A DNA stretch of 64,000 nt from Paramecium sonneborni (lineage: Eukaryota > Ciliophora > Oligohymenophorea > Peniculida > Parameciidae). Made by a program: the position numbers and the translations under genes. Shown one piece after another: positions 36,101 through 48,501 of the stretch (position 1 is the first letter of the stretch; every line of letters begins with the position of its first letter). The notes beneath the pieces are model-generated. The model worked only from the letters and a program-made list of their open reading frames with translations. It was not told the DNA's origin and made no database searches. The stretch covers positions 329,740 through 393,739 of the forward strand of contig CAJJDN010000008.1 in assembly GCA_905182985.1 (NCBI GenBank), written 5' to 3'.

Positions 36101-39100
36101 AAACAACATACAAAAAAGAATTTTTATTTATTCTAGACAATATATTGAAAAATCTATTACCAAATCTAGAGGAGGATTTAAGATCAAAAATTTAAGAGAG
36201 AAATTAATTATCATTTTAAATTAAATATGAACCATCTTTTGAAAAGTCATAAAATTTAAACGAAAAACTTAATAGTCATACTAATTAAATTTCAACTATA
36301 TTTTAAAACTTATAAGAATTGGAATCAGATTTCAATTATTAAATTCCCTTTTATCATTAATTAATGAATGAATTTAAGAAAGCAGATTAAAGTACTTCTA
36401 CTTTAGATGTTTCTGAAATTAAATTTTATTAAGGAAAATAATTGACTGAATTATTTCTTTTACGTATGGATCAAGTATCAAGAATGATCAAAATTCAATA
36501 GGTTAAGAATACTTATGTTGAATTAGAATGTTAAAAGAAAAACGAAATTAAAATATTAGTTTCTAGAAAGCAAAATAAAAATGGCATTATTGATAAATTC
36601 CTAGAAGATTAATAGTAAAATTAATTGTTGGTTTTATAAGGGGAAGCTGGTTCTGGAAAAAGTTTAGCTATCAAAATGATTGAAGAATTTGTTTGGAAAA
36701 GAAATGACGCAATTAAAATTATACCTGTCATAGTTAAGTTGTCTGAATTGAAAGATCCTATTTATAATGCTATTAATGAAACTTTGAGATCTTTAAATTA
36801 TAAATTTGATGTATCTCAAATTGAATAACTATAAAAAGATGTTAATTAGAATAAAATGTAAATGTTGTTCATATTTGAAGAATATGATAAACTTAGTTAA
36901 CATCAAATAGAAATTAATTTATTCAAATCAAACAATCTTTATTAATGGAAGACTCCATCTTTATAAAAATCTCCAAAATACATTATTGCCACAAGAAGTG
37001 AATTATTTAAATATTCAAATCATTTAAGATGGATAGATAATCAGGAAATTGATTACAACTTTTAAAATTATTGGAATGTTAAAATATTACCCTTTAGCAT
37101 CGAGTAAAAAAATAAATTTCTTTTGAAATTTTAAGAATTAATAGTAAGAAATACAGTAATAGATTATTACTAGATTTTATGCGAATTTGAACACCAAGAT
37201 TTATTGATGCAGAATTTTATACAGTTATGGAAAAAAATTGATCTCAATCTTAACGAATCAAGCATAGAAAATTCATTAATAACATAATCAACCATTAATA
37301 AGATTGTAAATGCTTTAAAACAAGAACCTAAACTTAAAAACCCTAATGATATAGCTTTTCAAAATTTATAAAAGTCTTTAGAATAAATAAAATCATTTTA
37401 ATACTATTAAAAAATGTTGGAATAATTAAATTATTAATAATCTATTGATAATCCATCTATTTTAAATGTTTATGTATCAGCATTACCTAAGTATTTATAA
37501 AATAAGTCACATCCAGAAATAGTAAAGAAAGAATATTTCGATATTTATTTTAATGATAATTATGCTATTAATTGTGATATCTAAACCTGTAACTCATAAA
37601 TAGAAAAAGATTGGAATAAATTAATAAACAGCCAATTTTTTCAACTTTATAATGCTGAAGATCCCATAGCTAAAACCTAAATATACTTAGCACAATAATT
37701 TGGTGATGATTAATAATTTTAAAATAAAGTGATTAATATTATTGAGAAAATGAATATTACTCATTATGATTTATATGAATAATTCTTAACAAATTTTTTT
37801 GATACTGCATTGATTCGTATCTAAATAAATGATTAGAGTATTAATTTATAGGCATTTTAATAAGAATAATGGAATTTCTGTTTGAATTTAGCTTAAAAAT
37901 TATCATAGCATGAAATTTTTACTATTCATTTTAACAGTTAAGGTTCTTTAATAAAAGTAGGAGGATCTGTTACTGAATGGGAATAATATTTTAATGATGA
38001 TGAGTATGTATCATAAAATAATAAATTTTCTAAAAAATTACTAAGAAATTCTATCCCATTAAGAGAATAATTTTCTATTTATTCATTTGAAAATAAAATT
38101 ATCTAAGAATTTTTAGTAGCTAAAGCTATTATCACATAATTAGAAGCTTTAGAAAAAAACTCCTAACTTGATGAAGTTATGCAAAATAGTATTCTTATGT
38201 TGAAGAATATATCAAGTCCTTTTTTTTTAGGAACAGTTAACTTTTTTGTTTAAAAATGTAAAAGAAAGTTTAGTCTTAAATAATAATTAATTAAAATCAT
38301 TTAACAATCATCCTTTGGTGAATAATATTGTACTTTAGCATCTAATGCTTTTTATTTGTTGTAAAATATTGATGGTGTGTTTAAAGGCTTATATTTTTAA
38401 GGCATACGATTAAAGGATATTCCTTTAGATCAATGTCATTTTTATAATTGTAACCTTTAATCATCAGAATGGACTAATATTTCAGTCAATTCTTTAACAT
38501 TAATGAAAAACAATATGAAAAATATGAAATGCTAAAATTTGAAATTGAGTACTTTTTCATTTAAAAATAGTGCATCAAATCCTAAATTTATCAAATAATT
38601 TAAATCTGGAAAGTTAATTATTGTTAACGAAAATAGGATTCAGAATATAAAAGGCGAAACCATAATTGATGGAAAATTTAATAATTGTTCTATAATAGAA
38701 ATCAAAAACCGATTTTATGTTAAAACAAGCTAATAAGTTTGTTTATTAAAAGAATAGAATGATCTAATAGAAGCGGAAATATTAAAAATTCCTAATGTTC
38801 ATTCGATTTCAGAATTTGATCAATATATTATGATTTTTTAAATAAATAGCGATATAGATGGGGTAATATTTGAATTAAATAGTAAAACAAATCAAATTAA
38901 ACATTAAATACCTATTAATCAAAGTTTTATTACGGATTACAACATTAAAAAATACTATTAAATGTATGGAAATAAGATTTTATTTTTAACAAATACATAA
39001 TAAATTTCAAGTATGCATTATTAAATAGAAAATGACTAATTATAATTTGATAATTTGACCAATCATGCATCCATTAATGGAGATGATTAAATTGTTACTA

Positions 39101-41445
39101 TTAATTATTATAATGATTTAGATATCACAGTAGTATCCTTTAGAGATCAAGATTCTATGTAGATTTATGATATTATTTATGGTACAATAAATTAATTGAT
39201 TGGAAGATTTATTTTACTTGAAAATTAAAAGATTGAATTCTTTTTTTTGAAAAATGATAAATTATAATTAATAAACCAAGAAACATTTAAAATGATAAAT
39301 GAGTGTTCAATTAGCAATGTAAAATTAGATTTATTGTAAAATAATTGTATCAAAACAAATGATTCGGTTTTATTTTCTTTTATTGATTCAATAGTAATTT
39401 TAAGTCTTCATCCTTTTGAAGTCATTAAATTTATATAAGTAGGTGCTATTGATTTTTTGTTAAACAAATAAATAAATCAATTATAAATATTGACATAGAA
39501 AGAGATTATTAATTATGATGTTAAGTATTTGGAAGATAGATAAAATTAAATAAAATAATTTAACTATTAATTTGAAGAAGTAGTGTTTTCATAAACATCT
39601 CCAAATTTTTTAGGCAGAATTAGAAATACAGATGAAATTGTATTAGCAACATTTAAAAAAAATGATTTTGAATTTAAAGTATTAATGAAATCTAAGAATC
39701 CTAGATTTTATTTGAGCAATGAATAAAATTCAGCTATAATTTGTGATGGTAATTGTACAGTTTATTTTGATTTAAAAAATAACATGTAAACTAAAATAGT
39801 AAATTTATAATATGAAAAAATTTTGTGGATTAAGGACAATTAAAATTTATTTTATATATAATCTGGATTTGTTGAAGAGTATCGAAATTCTGTGATAACT
39901 ATAAAAAATAAAATATAAAGTAAATAATCATACAGATAAATAAAACAGGTTTAGAGTACTGAAAATAAATTATACATTGCAACAACAACAAATGACACTA
40001 TAGTAATAAATTAACAATTTGTTTAAGAGTATATTACAACAAAATAAATGAATAAAAAATATAGAGAATATTATATAACAGAAAATGATTTACGATATGA
40101 GAGTTCTAATAGGAACACAATTACAATACATTATAAAACAAATAATCGAATAAATGATTTTTGGATATTTTCAGATACAATTTTGATTAAAGAATAATAA
40201 GAAGATAATGATATGGCATTATTAGTGTTATTAGAAAAATAAAATTGCTAAACAATAGCTGAAATATATGTAAAGATAGATTTTATAGCTTACACAAAAG
40301 AATAAATACTAATAATTACAAATAAATTGATTTGGTTAACATATTCAGCATTAAATTTATAATTATTGTAAACAACAATTTTAAATGCAAATACAATGTT
40401 TGTTTCTTCAAATTATTTGGATTAATTGATGATAATATCATAATATTCTGAAATAACAATTTGGAACACAATAACAAATATGGTTGAATTTAATTAGAAA
40501 AATGTGGAACTTATTTAATATGTAAAAATGATACCATGTAACTAGAATGAATACTATATTGCTGACAGAGATATATTGAAATTGTATATATAACATTAAG
40601 TGCGTTTTTCAATTTAATTAAGTAAGAAAAGGATAAATTTGATTACTAATAAATATGGAATACATCATCATATTTATTAAGTAGAAGAAGATAAAGTAAT
40701 ATACAATTGTATGAGTGAAGATAATAAAGTTATAAATTGGAGAAAAGTAGTTTTTGAATTAGATTCAATAAGAGAATAAATTGTTTGTTATGATAATAGA
40801 GATAGTAGATTAGTATTTTTAGGTGGATCAAAAGTATAATAAGTTCAATTAGATGCTTTCGATGATATTAAGGTTCTTGATATTCCATCTACATTTAAAG
40901 GATGTTAGGTTAAATACAATAGAGATTGTTCAACTATATATTTAAGATCAAATGAATAGTTATTAGTTGTTGAATCTATGACAATGAATATAATTAATTA
41001 AATTAATCTTAGAGAAATATTGCCTTAGCCTTATGATTTCGGTTAAAAGCTAGAAATTTATTGTTAAAATTACAATAATATTATAATTTAGTAAGAGAAA
41101 AATGGTTATCATTTTGTCTACAACTATAATTAATAAACTGGTAATGGCTAATTGGATATGATAACAATTGGAAATTATAATCACTTTATTGGAACCAATT
41201 CATATGGATTATTAATAATAAATAGCTAATCAGGGATTATTGAATTATTTTAGCCTAAAATTATTAATCCATAAAACAATTTTGTTTCCTATAACAGATA
41301 ATAATAACATAATAAATCAAATATAGTAAAATGTGATATTTGTGATAACTTATTAGAGAATTCCTAAATAATATCAACTAATGGATAGAATTTAAGTGAT
41401 CTATGGAAATAAGGTGAATAAGTTGATTTATTAATATCATTTTGA
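33160..41445 (+). CDS. Giant NACHT (STAND-type) P-loop NTPase, 2,761 residues
   Basis: One open frame of exactly 2,762 codons, apparently intronless. Residues 1-1150 are helical and Gln-rich with no domain I recognise. Walker A GEAGSGKS lies at about 1162-1169 (LLVLQGEAGSGKSLAIKMIE), Walker B-like MLFIFEEYDKL at 1235-1245, and a sensor strand YIIATRSELF about 50 residues on. This is the NACHT layout, but the usual D-[GAS]-h-D-E reads E-E-Y-D-K. A helical arm with the NLR-like SFENKIIQEFLVAKAI follows near 1640-1660. At about 1745-1805 is a pentapeptide-like patch (KDIPLDQCHFYNCNLQSSEW). The last 950 residues repeat short beta-strand pairs resembling a degenerate propeller and end near CDICDNLL. 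STAND ATPases are nucleotide-driven scaffolds in innate-immune and cell-death signalling; its role here is unknown. Confidence 0.88.
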
Positions 41446-41506
41446 AATGAAATTTATTTTATAATAATAAAGTGATTAAATAAAATTTATACATAAATAT
41501 CATTTA

Positions 41507-42216
41507 ATGTCTCGCTACATCAATTTAGTAAAAATCCATATCATTTTTAAAAGTAAGATAAATCTGTTCCATGCAAACCACTTGAAGAGTTTGATATTAA
41601 AATATATAGAGAAAAACTTAATGATAAGTATGGAAAATCACCATTAGCATCATAACATATTTAACCAACATCACCAAAAAAAAGCAGTAAGATTGGGTAT
41701 TTAATTTCATTTTATAATAGAAATCCAAGTTTCGATTTATTGCAAACTAAATTAAAAGATTTTTCAAATAAAAAAAGTACTTCACCAATTAAATCAAAAA
41801 TTGACCAAGGTTCTCCAAATAGAGTTACAGGAATTTCATAATAGTAATTTCTTTAAACAATTATAGGATATCTAAAATAGGCACATTAAATTTTACATTA
41901 CCATCTCAATAAATGAAAATTGGATCTGTTTATAATACTTAATAGTTGAATGGACCAATTAGTGAGGATAGAAAAATTTATCCTGTTCGATTCGAAACTG
42001 AAGTTTAAGAAAAATAAAAATTCTCTTAAAACTCGTAAGAATTCATTATATATTTCAAGAATAACAAATATGATTCCCCTTCATGAAATTATGAACATGA
42101 GAAATAAATTAGAAAATGCATAATTAAATGTTAATTAAATTAGTTCTGCCTACACAAGTGAAATGGTTAAATTAGCCTCTGTTATAAACTCTTAATTGAA
42201 AAAGAAATAAAAATGA
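41507..42216 (+). CDS. Hypothetical basic protein with C-terminal coiled coil, 211 residues
   Basis: Three introns (26, 23 and 25 nt) give an exact 212-codon frame ending in TGA. The N-terminal two thirds is Ser/Pro/Lys-rich and probably disordered (QPTSPKKSSKIG, FSNKKSTSPIKSKIDQGSPN); the C-terminus is helical (HEIMNMRNKLENAQLNVNQI, VKLASVINSQLKKKQK). SP sites suggest kinase substrates; a cytoskeletal role is plausible but unsupported. It follows the NACHT gene by 61 bp on the same strand. Confidence 0.7.
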
Positions 42217-42269
42217 TTTATAAAAACTTATTATTGCTAAATCACATCATATAATATTATAATTTACAT

Positions 42270-42816
42270 ATGAACTATTTTGATATATCTTTTAATAATT
42301 CTTTCCAATATATATCAATAAAGTAAGATTATTAAATTCTTTAAAATCCCTTCCCTAAGAATAGCTAAAACAATTAAAACCAAGAATCTTACTTATTAAA
42401 AATCTTAATCGGTAATTTAATCAAATAGTTTTAATAAATAAATGATTTTATAAAGATAAAAAAGATTAAACAAAAATTCTAAGCATGTATAGCCTAGTCC
42501 CTTTTGTTAATTTATTGAAAAATTTAAAGTGGCTTACATATAGCAAATTTTAAAATACTAAAAAATCTTATCTGAAGAAATAAAATTTGTTATTTATTAG
42601 ATTTTATTTTACTAAAAAGTTGATTAAGGGCTTTTAGTCTAAGGAGCAATGCCATGTGATCCGTTAAAATATATTATTATATATAGATTGTTATTTTTTA
42701 AATCTTAATAAAGTAAAATTAAGAATTTTGCTTGTAAGAAAATCATTTTAAAATAAAGATAATACTTGATATTTAAAAAAAAAATTGATTTTACAAAAAA
42801 TTAAAATTAGCCTTGA
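42270..42816 (+). CDS. Hypothetical protein, 169 residues
   Basis: A 37-nt intron near the 5' end joins MNYFDISFNNSFQYIS to a frame reading KSQSVIQSNSFNKQMI, QPSPFCQFIEKFKVAYIQQI, FVIYQILFYQKVDQGLLVQG and AMPCDPLKY, ending in TGA with length divisible by three. Composition is gene-like through the middle; the last 50 residues are Lys/Ile-rich and less sure. No family recognised. Confidence 0.5.
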
Positions 42817-43551
42817 ATAAATTATATTTAAAAAAGTTATTAATTTATAAATAAAATTTAAAAGCATTAAATATCGATCTAAATTATAGATTAATTATTA
42901 AGAAATCAAATAGAGTCTCTTAATCAAAACAATTTTTTGAATTTAAATAAACAAAATTTTTTTATTTGATCTAATTTTATTTGTATTTAAGTTATAGGAT
43001 TTTTATATTATCATTCTATCATTTATTTTCTTTCAATTTAAAGATTAATCTTGTACACTGCAAATAGCCCTATAAAACCAAAAAAAATAAAGTAATATTA
43101 AGGATATAAAAAGTGTTATTATCAAAATTGCAAAAGATAAAATAAGCTGAAACCGCAAATGAATTAGAGTAAATAAAATACATTAAATCTACTAAATAAA
43201 TATAATAAATAGAAATAAAAATAATATTTTAAGGAATCTTAATATTAATACTGAAATCAATGTTCATGTCCATGTCAATGTCAATGAGAAATCACAAAAT
43301 CCTGCTGTAAAAGAAAATATTAATATTAAAATTTAATATTTGTAAAAATTAACCATTAAAGAGTATGTCTATTTAGATAGAAGGTTAATTATATAAAAAA
43401 GAAACCATTATATTTCACTTTTTCTCTAGTATCAGCTAAATTAGCTCGATAAAGTAACATGATAAATAAAAGCATAGATTAAATTAAACAGCTAATATAG
43501 ACAAAAATATATAAATAATATATTGCAACCTAATATATCTGAACCTTTGCA
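42817..43551. other. AT-rich region with a coding-like fragment
   Basis: Mostly featureless AT-rich DNA. Around 43240-43450 one plus-strand frame reads EINVHVHVNVNEKSQNPAVK and continues to a TGA, with a short GTCCATGTCAATGTCAATG repeat encoding alternating His/Asn-Val. No start codon could be attached, so it may be a gene remnant or an exon of the following ORF. Confidence 0.3.
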
Positions 43552-44280
43552 ATGATTTACTTATAAGCTGAGGTTAAAAATAGAATAGGTTCGAGTGATG
43601 CAATTAAGAAAATAAACTTGAATTTTATTCTGCCTATTATATAAGATAGTAAAGGTAAACTTAATAGACCTACTATCTCAAAAAAAAAGAAACCATCTAA
43701 TTTATCATTTAAATTCAATTACTAAAAATTAGCTAAATTTAATCAACGATAGTTTCTTACTTAGAAGCAATCTGAAAATGAATATATAAGTGCATATAAG
43801 AAAAAATTTACTACAAATATTAAAGGATGCAAAAATCAAATAAATGAGAAAATACATAGTTTATTTACCAAAGAGTCTTAGATGAAGATTCCTCCCAAAT
43901 CTTCAATTTTTTCTTATATTTTAAAAATTCTGATTTATTCATAGATTCATTAACAATAAAAAAAAATTTTGAGTCATGTTTTTTCAAATCTCTTAAATTT
44001 TTTTCGTTTTTATTAATTGTTTTTTCCATTGGCTAGATACTTTTTTGGATATATTGAAAGACTATTTCTCTTTAAAAATTCTTTTTCTTTTGATACTTAT
44101 ATAGAGAATATGGTCTATATTATAATTATATATATATAGAAAATTAAGTAGTTTCCAAGATGTATTAAAAAGAATGAAAAGTAATAGGTTCGGTTAATAT
44201 TTTTTTAAGTAATCTTTATTAAATCAAGTTATAAGCTAAATTAGCTGATTTAAGGTTTTCTTAATAGGATTATGTATTGA
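43552..44280 (+). CDS. Hypothetical protein, weakly supported 3' half
   Basis: The frame from ATG 43552 is gene-like for about 130 codons (NLNFILPIIQDSKGKLNRPT, KKKKPSNLSFKFNYQKLAKF, QSENEYISAYKKKFTTNIKG). The remaining 110 codons to the TGA at 44278 are Phe/Ile/Lys-rich as expected from AT-rich noncoding DNA, so a missed intron or earlier end is likely. No family recognised. Confidence 0.4.
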
Positions 44281-44493
44281 CCATCTGTCAAACTTAAAAA
44301 TGCTCAAAATATTTTGAAAATTTATCTTTGTGATCTGTAATAATTCTCTACTATTATATTAAATAATAATAAACTTAAATATAAATATATTTTTTGAAGA
44401 TATATCTTTAAAATGAATAAATGATTAAAAGATAGCAATCAGAATTATGAATCAAGACTTAATAAAAGTATAGATTAAATTTCAACGATACAA

Positions 44494-46006
44494 TCACTTT
44501 TATTTTTATATCTAATTAATATCTGATTCAATTATCTCATCTTCAATTATTGCTTTTCTCATAGAGATTTATTGAGTAAAGCTATCAAAAAAGTCTAAAC
44601 TTAAACCCAGGCTAAAAGATGGATAATAGGATCTTTGTAAAGTAGTAATAAGTCTATTATCATCATTTTAATGATAACTATTTTCTAGTTCTTGTTTTAA
44701 AATTTTGACTGAAAATGGATAAGGTTGGTTAGCATGATCATTAGTTTATTCTACTTCAAATTCATCTGTTTCATTGTGATGACTTTTAGTTGTGGCGAAA
44801 GATCCTGTCATGTCTTTTAAAATTGATTATTAAGAAAGTATTTAAATAGCCTCATGTGATGATAAACGTTTATTAGGATTAACTTCCAAGAGTCCAAATA
44901 ATACTTAATTAAGTGCATTAGTATAATAGTTATGATGATTTTTAATAAATAAGCACTTTTTATTTAAGTGTAATAAATCTTTGGTTTTGTCAGATTCAAA
45001 CAAAGGTTATCTATTCATTCTAAAAGATTAAATTAATATTACAATCTATAAAGTATGACACCGATTCCAAACATGTCAACTTTGAAGGTAAATTTAAATT
45101 TCTAACTTTGTTTATTTTCATCATGCTATAAAATCTCTGGAGCTATGTAACCTGGTGTACCACAAACAGCAAAAGAAACAGGTTGAACACTTGATATCGC
45201 TAATCCAAAATCAATTAGTTTAAGGGAACTAATGACACTAGGTTTAGATAGAACAATATTTTCTAATTTAATGTCTCTATGGATATAATTTTCAGAATGA
45301 AATGAATTAATGCCAAGTAATAGTTACTAATAGTTTAATATTTAAACTTACAAACAATATAATTCTTATTGAGTTATCAGGAATTAGATCAGTTTATAAT
45401 TTTAAATATTTGTGCAAAGTTTCGCCTTCTAAATATTCAAAAACAAGATAATATGTTTACTCACCTTCAAAAATATCAATTAATTTAACAATATTTTTAT
45501 GATTTTGAATCGATCTCAATATATTTATTTCATTAAAGAGCCTATTCAATCTATCAGGTGTTTTTTTTTTGGTTATATAATCTTTGCTTATACATTTTGC
45601 TGCGTATTTTTTTTTAGTTTATATATCTGTTATCATAAGAACTTTACATGAAGCTCCAGAACCTATTTATTCATTTGATAAATAAAAGTTAGATATGCTA
45701 TGAAAAAATATTCGATTATTTAGAATGGTTTTTATTTGTAACAAATCAGCAGGTTAACCATAAAACCATTTACAAGAATTTTAATATTTTATACCAAATG
45801 CTTGTAATATTCCTTGATCATTTACTTTCCAACTTATTTTATTTTGTAAATTTATTTCCAGCTCATACTTTGCTGGCCTGTCCTATTAAACTTTTTGAAT
45901 TAAATTATACTTCTAATCCTATAAACATTTTCTCTTCCTAGATTTACAACTTGTATGTCTAATTTAATAGAAAGTGTTTACGAATGACTTAGCAGCTGTA
46001 AATCAT
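44494..46006 (-). CDS. CAMK-like protein kinase with N-terminal PH-like extension
   Basis: The N-terminal about 110 residues, after a 28-nt intron, resemble a lipid-binding PH-type barrel preceding the kinase (YELEINLQNKISWKVNDQGI, LLQIKTILNNRIFFHSIS). Kinase landmarks: IGSGASCKVLMITD loop, KYAAKCISK lysine, NHKNIVKLIDIFE, YLVFEYLEGETL hinge, YIHRDIKLENIVL, IDFGLAISS, CGTPGYIAPEIL and VDMFGIGVILY. Further introns break the end of the domain. The C-terminus includes LLEVNPNKRLSSHEAIQI and an acidic tail (IIEDEIIESDINQ). No EF-hands, so not a classical CDPK. It probably acts at membranes if the PH-like part binds lipid. Confidence 0.85.
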
Positions 46007-46479
46007 CTTAAAATAATTAAAGTATAAAAGAAACTAGAAAATAATCATAATATATAACACTATATTAATATCTCTGAGACTAGTATAAATTTATAATAGA
46101 ATCTTATTTTCTTTTATATACAAAAGTTATTTACCTGAAGGTGCTTTAAAGTTTAAAATTATAAAATTATGTTAATAAATGATATTTAAAATAACTCAAT
46201 GATGTATCTTTAATTTGTATATTATTTATTGGAAAATATTATAATAAGAAGCAAAACTTAAAAATTTGAAATGAGAATGAAATAATAGATTAAATTTGAT
46301 AAAATAAGTTAATGAAATGATAAAGAATCAAAAGTAAAATGAAATCTATTCAAAAGAAATAAGCATAGATTTTAGGAATATTTAATATTCTGAGTTTAAA
46401 AAGAGTTTTATAATTAATCAGATTGTATATATATTTAGTATAAAAAAATATTTGATAATAAATTTAGCATTAGAGATTA
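46007..46479. other. Divergent intergenic region
   Basis: About 470 bp of AT-rich DNA between the divergent kinase and OSBP genes. No frame or RNA signal recognised; presumably both promoters. Confidence 0.5.
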
Positions 46480-48375
46480 ATGGAAGGTTACTTATTGAAA
46501 TGGGTTAATCCATTTTAAAGATGGTAGAAACGATATTTTATACTTAATGATCATATCTTAACATATTGTGATTAAGTAGGAGGGAGATCAAAAGGTCAGA
46601 TCCATCTAAAAGTAGCAGGTATCACTGAAAGTAAAGATGATACTTTAAGAATAATAATAAATACAGGAACAGGTTAGATTTTATTGAAAGCAGCTAATGT
46701 AGATGAAAAAAATAAATGGTTGATAGCATTAAAGAAAAATTAAGAAAATTGTTAAAGACATTAAGTGTTTAATTATGGTTAAAGAATTTAAGAGCTTTTA
46801 ACAGATATTTGGAGTAATTTTGCATTATTTGATGAATAATTAACATATCTTTAAGAAAAGGTTAGTTTAAACATGTATAACGAAATAAGTAATATTATTA
46901 ATCTAGGATAATATTTAAAAAATGGAATTACTTTATGTTGTACATTAATAGAAGAAGAAAAAATTAAATTATATGGGGAATCAGATACTATATATGAGAG
47001 TTTTGATTTTGAAGATGAAATTCCATTAAATACTTAAACATCTAATTATTCAATAAGATAAGAAGAATAGAAATAAAATTACTTAGAAAATTACAATTTT
47101 TAATAGTTTTTAGAAACTATTAAATTATCAAACCCTATAAAATATAATAATATAAAATATAATAGAGTTTATTAAAGATTAAATATAACAAATGATATAA
47201 CAAGAAAATGTTTACCATATAAATAAGATCCAGAAGAGAAATTTGCATTCTGGCCATTTTTAAAAGAATGTATAGGAAAGGATTTAACAAGGATACCAAT
47301 GCCATGTATATTTATAAAAATTGAATTTAGTATTATTTCATCAACCTTTATCTGGTTTATAGTTTTTTGCTTCTTCATTTGAATATTTTGAGACTTTAAA
47401 ATAAGCAGCAAAAGCAGAAGATCCATACAAAAGAATGTCATATTTAATTGCTTTTTCATTAGTGAGATGTATTTTAGGAATAGATTGTTAAAAAAAATTT
47501 TTTAATCCTGTATTAGGAGAAACTTATGAATTTTTTACTTCTGAATATAAAGTAATTAGTGAATAAGTATGTCATCATCCTCCAATTACAGCTGTACATT
47601 GTGAAAGTGATGATTTTGTATTATCAATAACTATGGAAGCTAGTGTAGGTTTCTCAGGAACTAGCATTATGGCTAAATTACCTGGTTTAGTACATTTTAA
47701 AAATAAAAAAACTAATGAACATATGACTTATTCATTACCAAATATTGTTGTTAAAAATTTATTATTTGGCAAAATGTATTTTGAATAAGTAGGTGAAGCT
47801 ATTTATACTAATCACACAACAGGAGATATTGGAATTTTAACATTAAAAGAAAGAAATAATGAAAAAGTTTTATAATATTTTATTTTTAGGATGCTTATTA
47901 AGTTAAAGCTATTATCAAAGATAAAAATGGAAATATAAGATGTTAATTAAATGGATTTTTTAATAAAGAAATTTATGCTAATAATGAATTAATTTGGAAA
48001 AGAAATCCTATTAATCCTGAAAGTAAATGGTATTACTTTTATTCCCATCATATTTTATAATTAAATCATTTAAATGAAGATATTTTAAGAGTATCAATAT
48101 TTTATTATTATATTAAGAGTATACCTTAAACTGATAGTAGAATGAGATCAGATATGAGAGCATTAGAATGTGGATTTAAAGATCTTGGTTAAGAAGAAAA
48201 AGTTAGAATTGAAGAAAAATAAAGAGAAAGAAGAAAAATTATGGAAGAAAAAAAAGAATAACATATACCCAAATTCTTTAAAGAAGAATTCGATCCTATT
48301 TCTAAAAGAAATTATTGGGTCTACTTATATAATTATGAAAAGGAAAAACATTTAATTGATCTAGATTTATTTTGA
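46480..48375 (+). CDS. Oxysterol-binding protein-related protein with PH domain
   Basis: Predicted 606 residues; introns of 25, 23 and 27 nt close the frame exactly. The N-terminal PH domain (MEGYLLKWVNPFQRWQKRYF...LTYCD, ending NKWLIALK) targets phosphoinositide membranes. The C-terminal lipid-transfer domain has the family signatures LTRIPMPLFHQPLSGLQ (lid and LsEPlq equivalent), FFNPVLGETYEFF, and the fingerprint EQVCHHPPITA (usual EQVSHHPP, with Ser to Cys); later TDSRMRSDMRALE matches the end of the fold. Such proteins shuttle sterols or phosphatidylserine against PI4P at contact sites. A VAP-type gene lies 2.3 kb downstream. Confidence 0.96.
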
Positions 48376-48501
48376 TTTGATTAATATTCTTAATATTATT
48401 GGTTTTATATATATTTATTATTCTTTTTTAATTTAAATTTATATTTATAAATATATTATATTTTTTGTTAATAGAAATCTCTTTTCATAGTAAATTTATA
48501 T

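Noticed and set aside
36640..36900. NACHT region as an AAA+ or ABC ATPase
   Set aside because: No ABC signature and no AAA+ second region of homology seen; the acidic-rich Walker B position and following ATRSELF strand fit NACHT/STAND better, though only a profile search would settle it.
43264..43292. Short CATGTCCATGTCAATG tandem repeat as a minisatellite or CRISPR-like array
   Set aside because: Only a few 6-bp units with no spacers; it reads in frame as alternating His/Asn-Val in a coding-like fragment.
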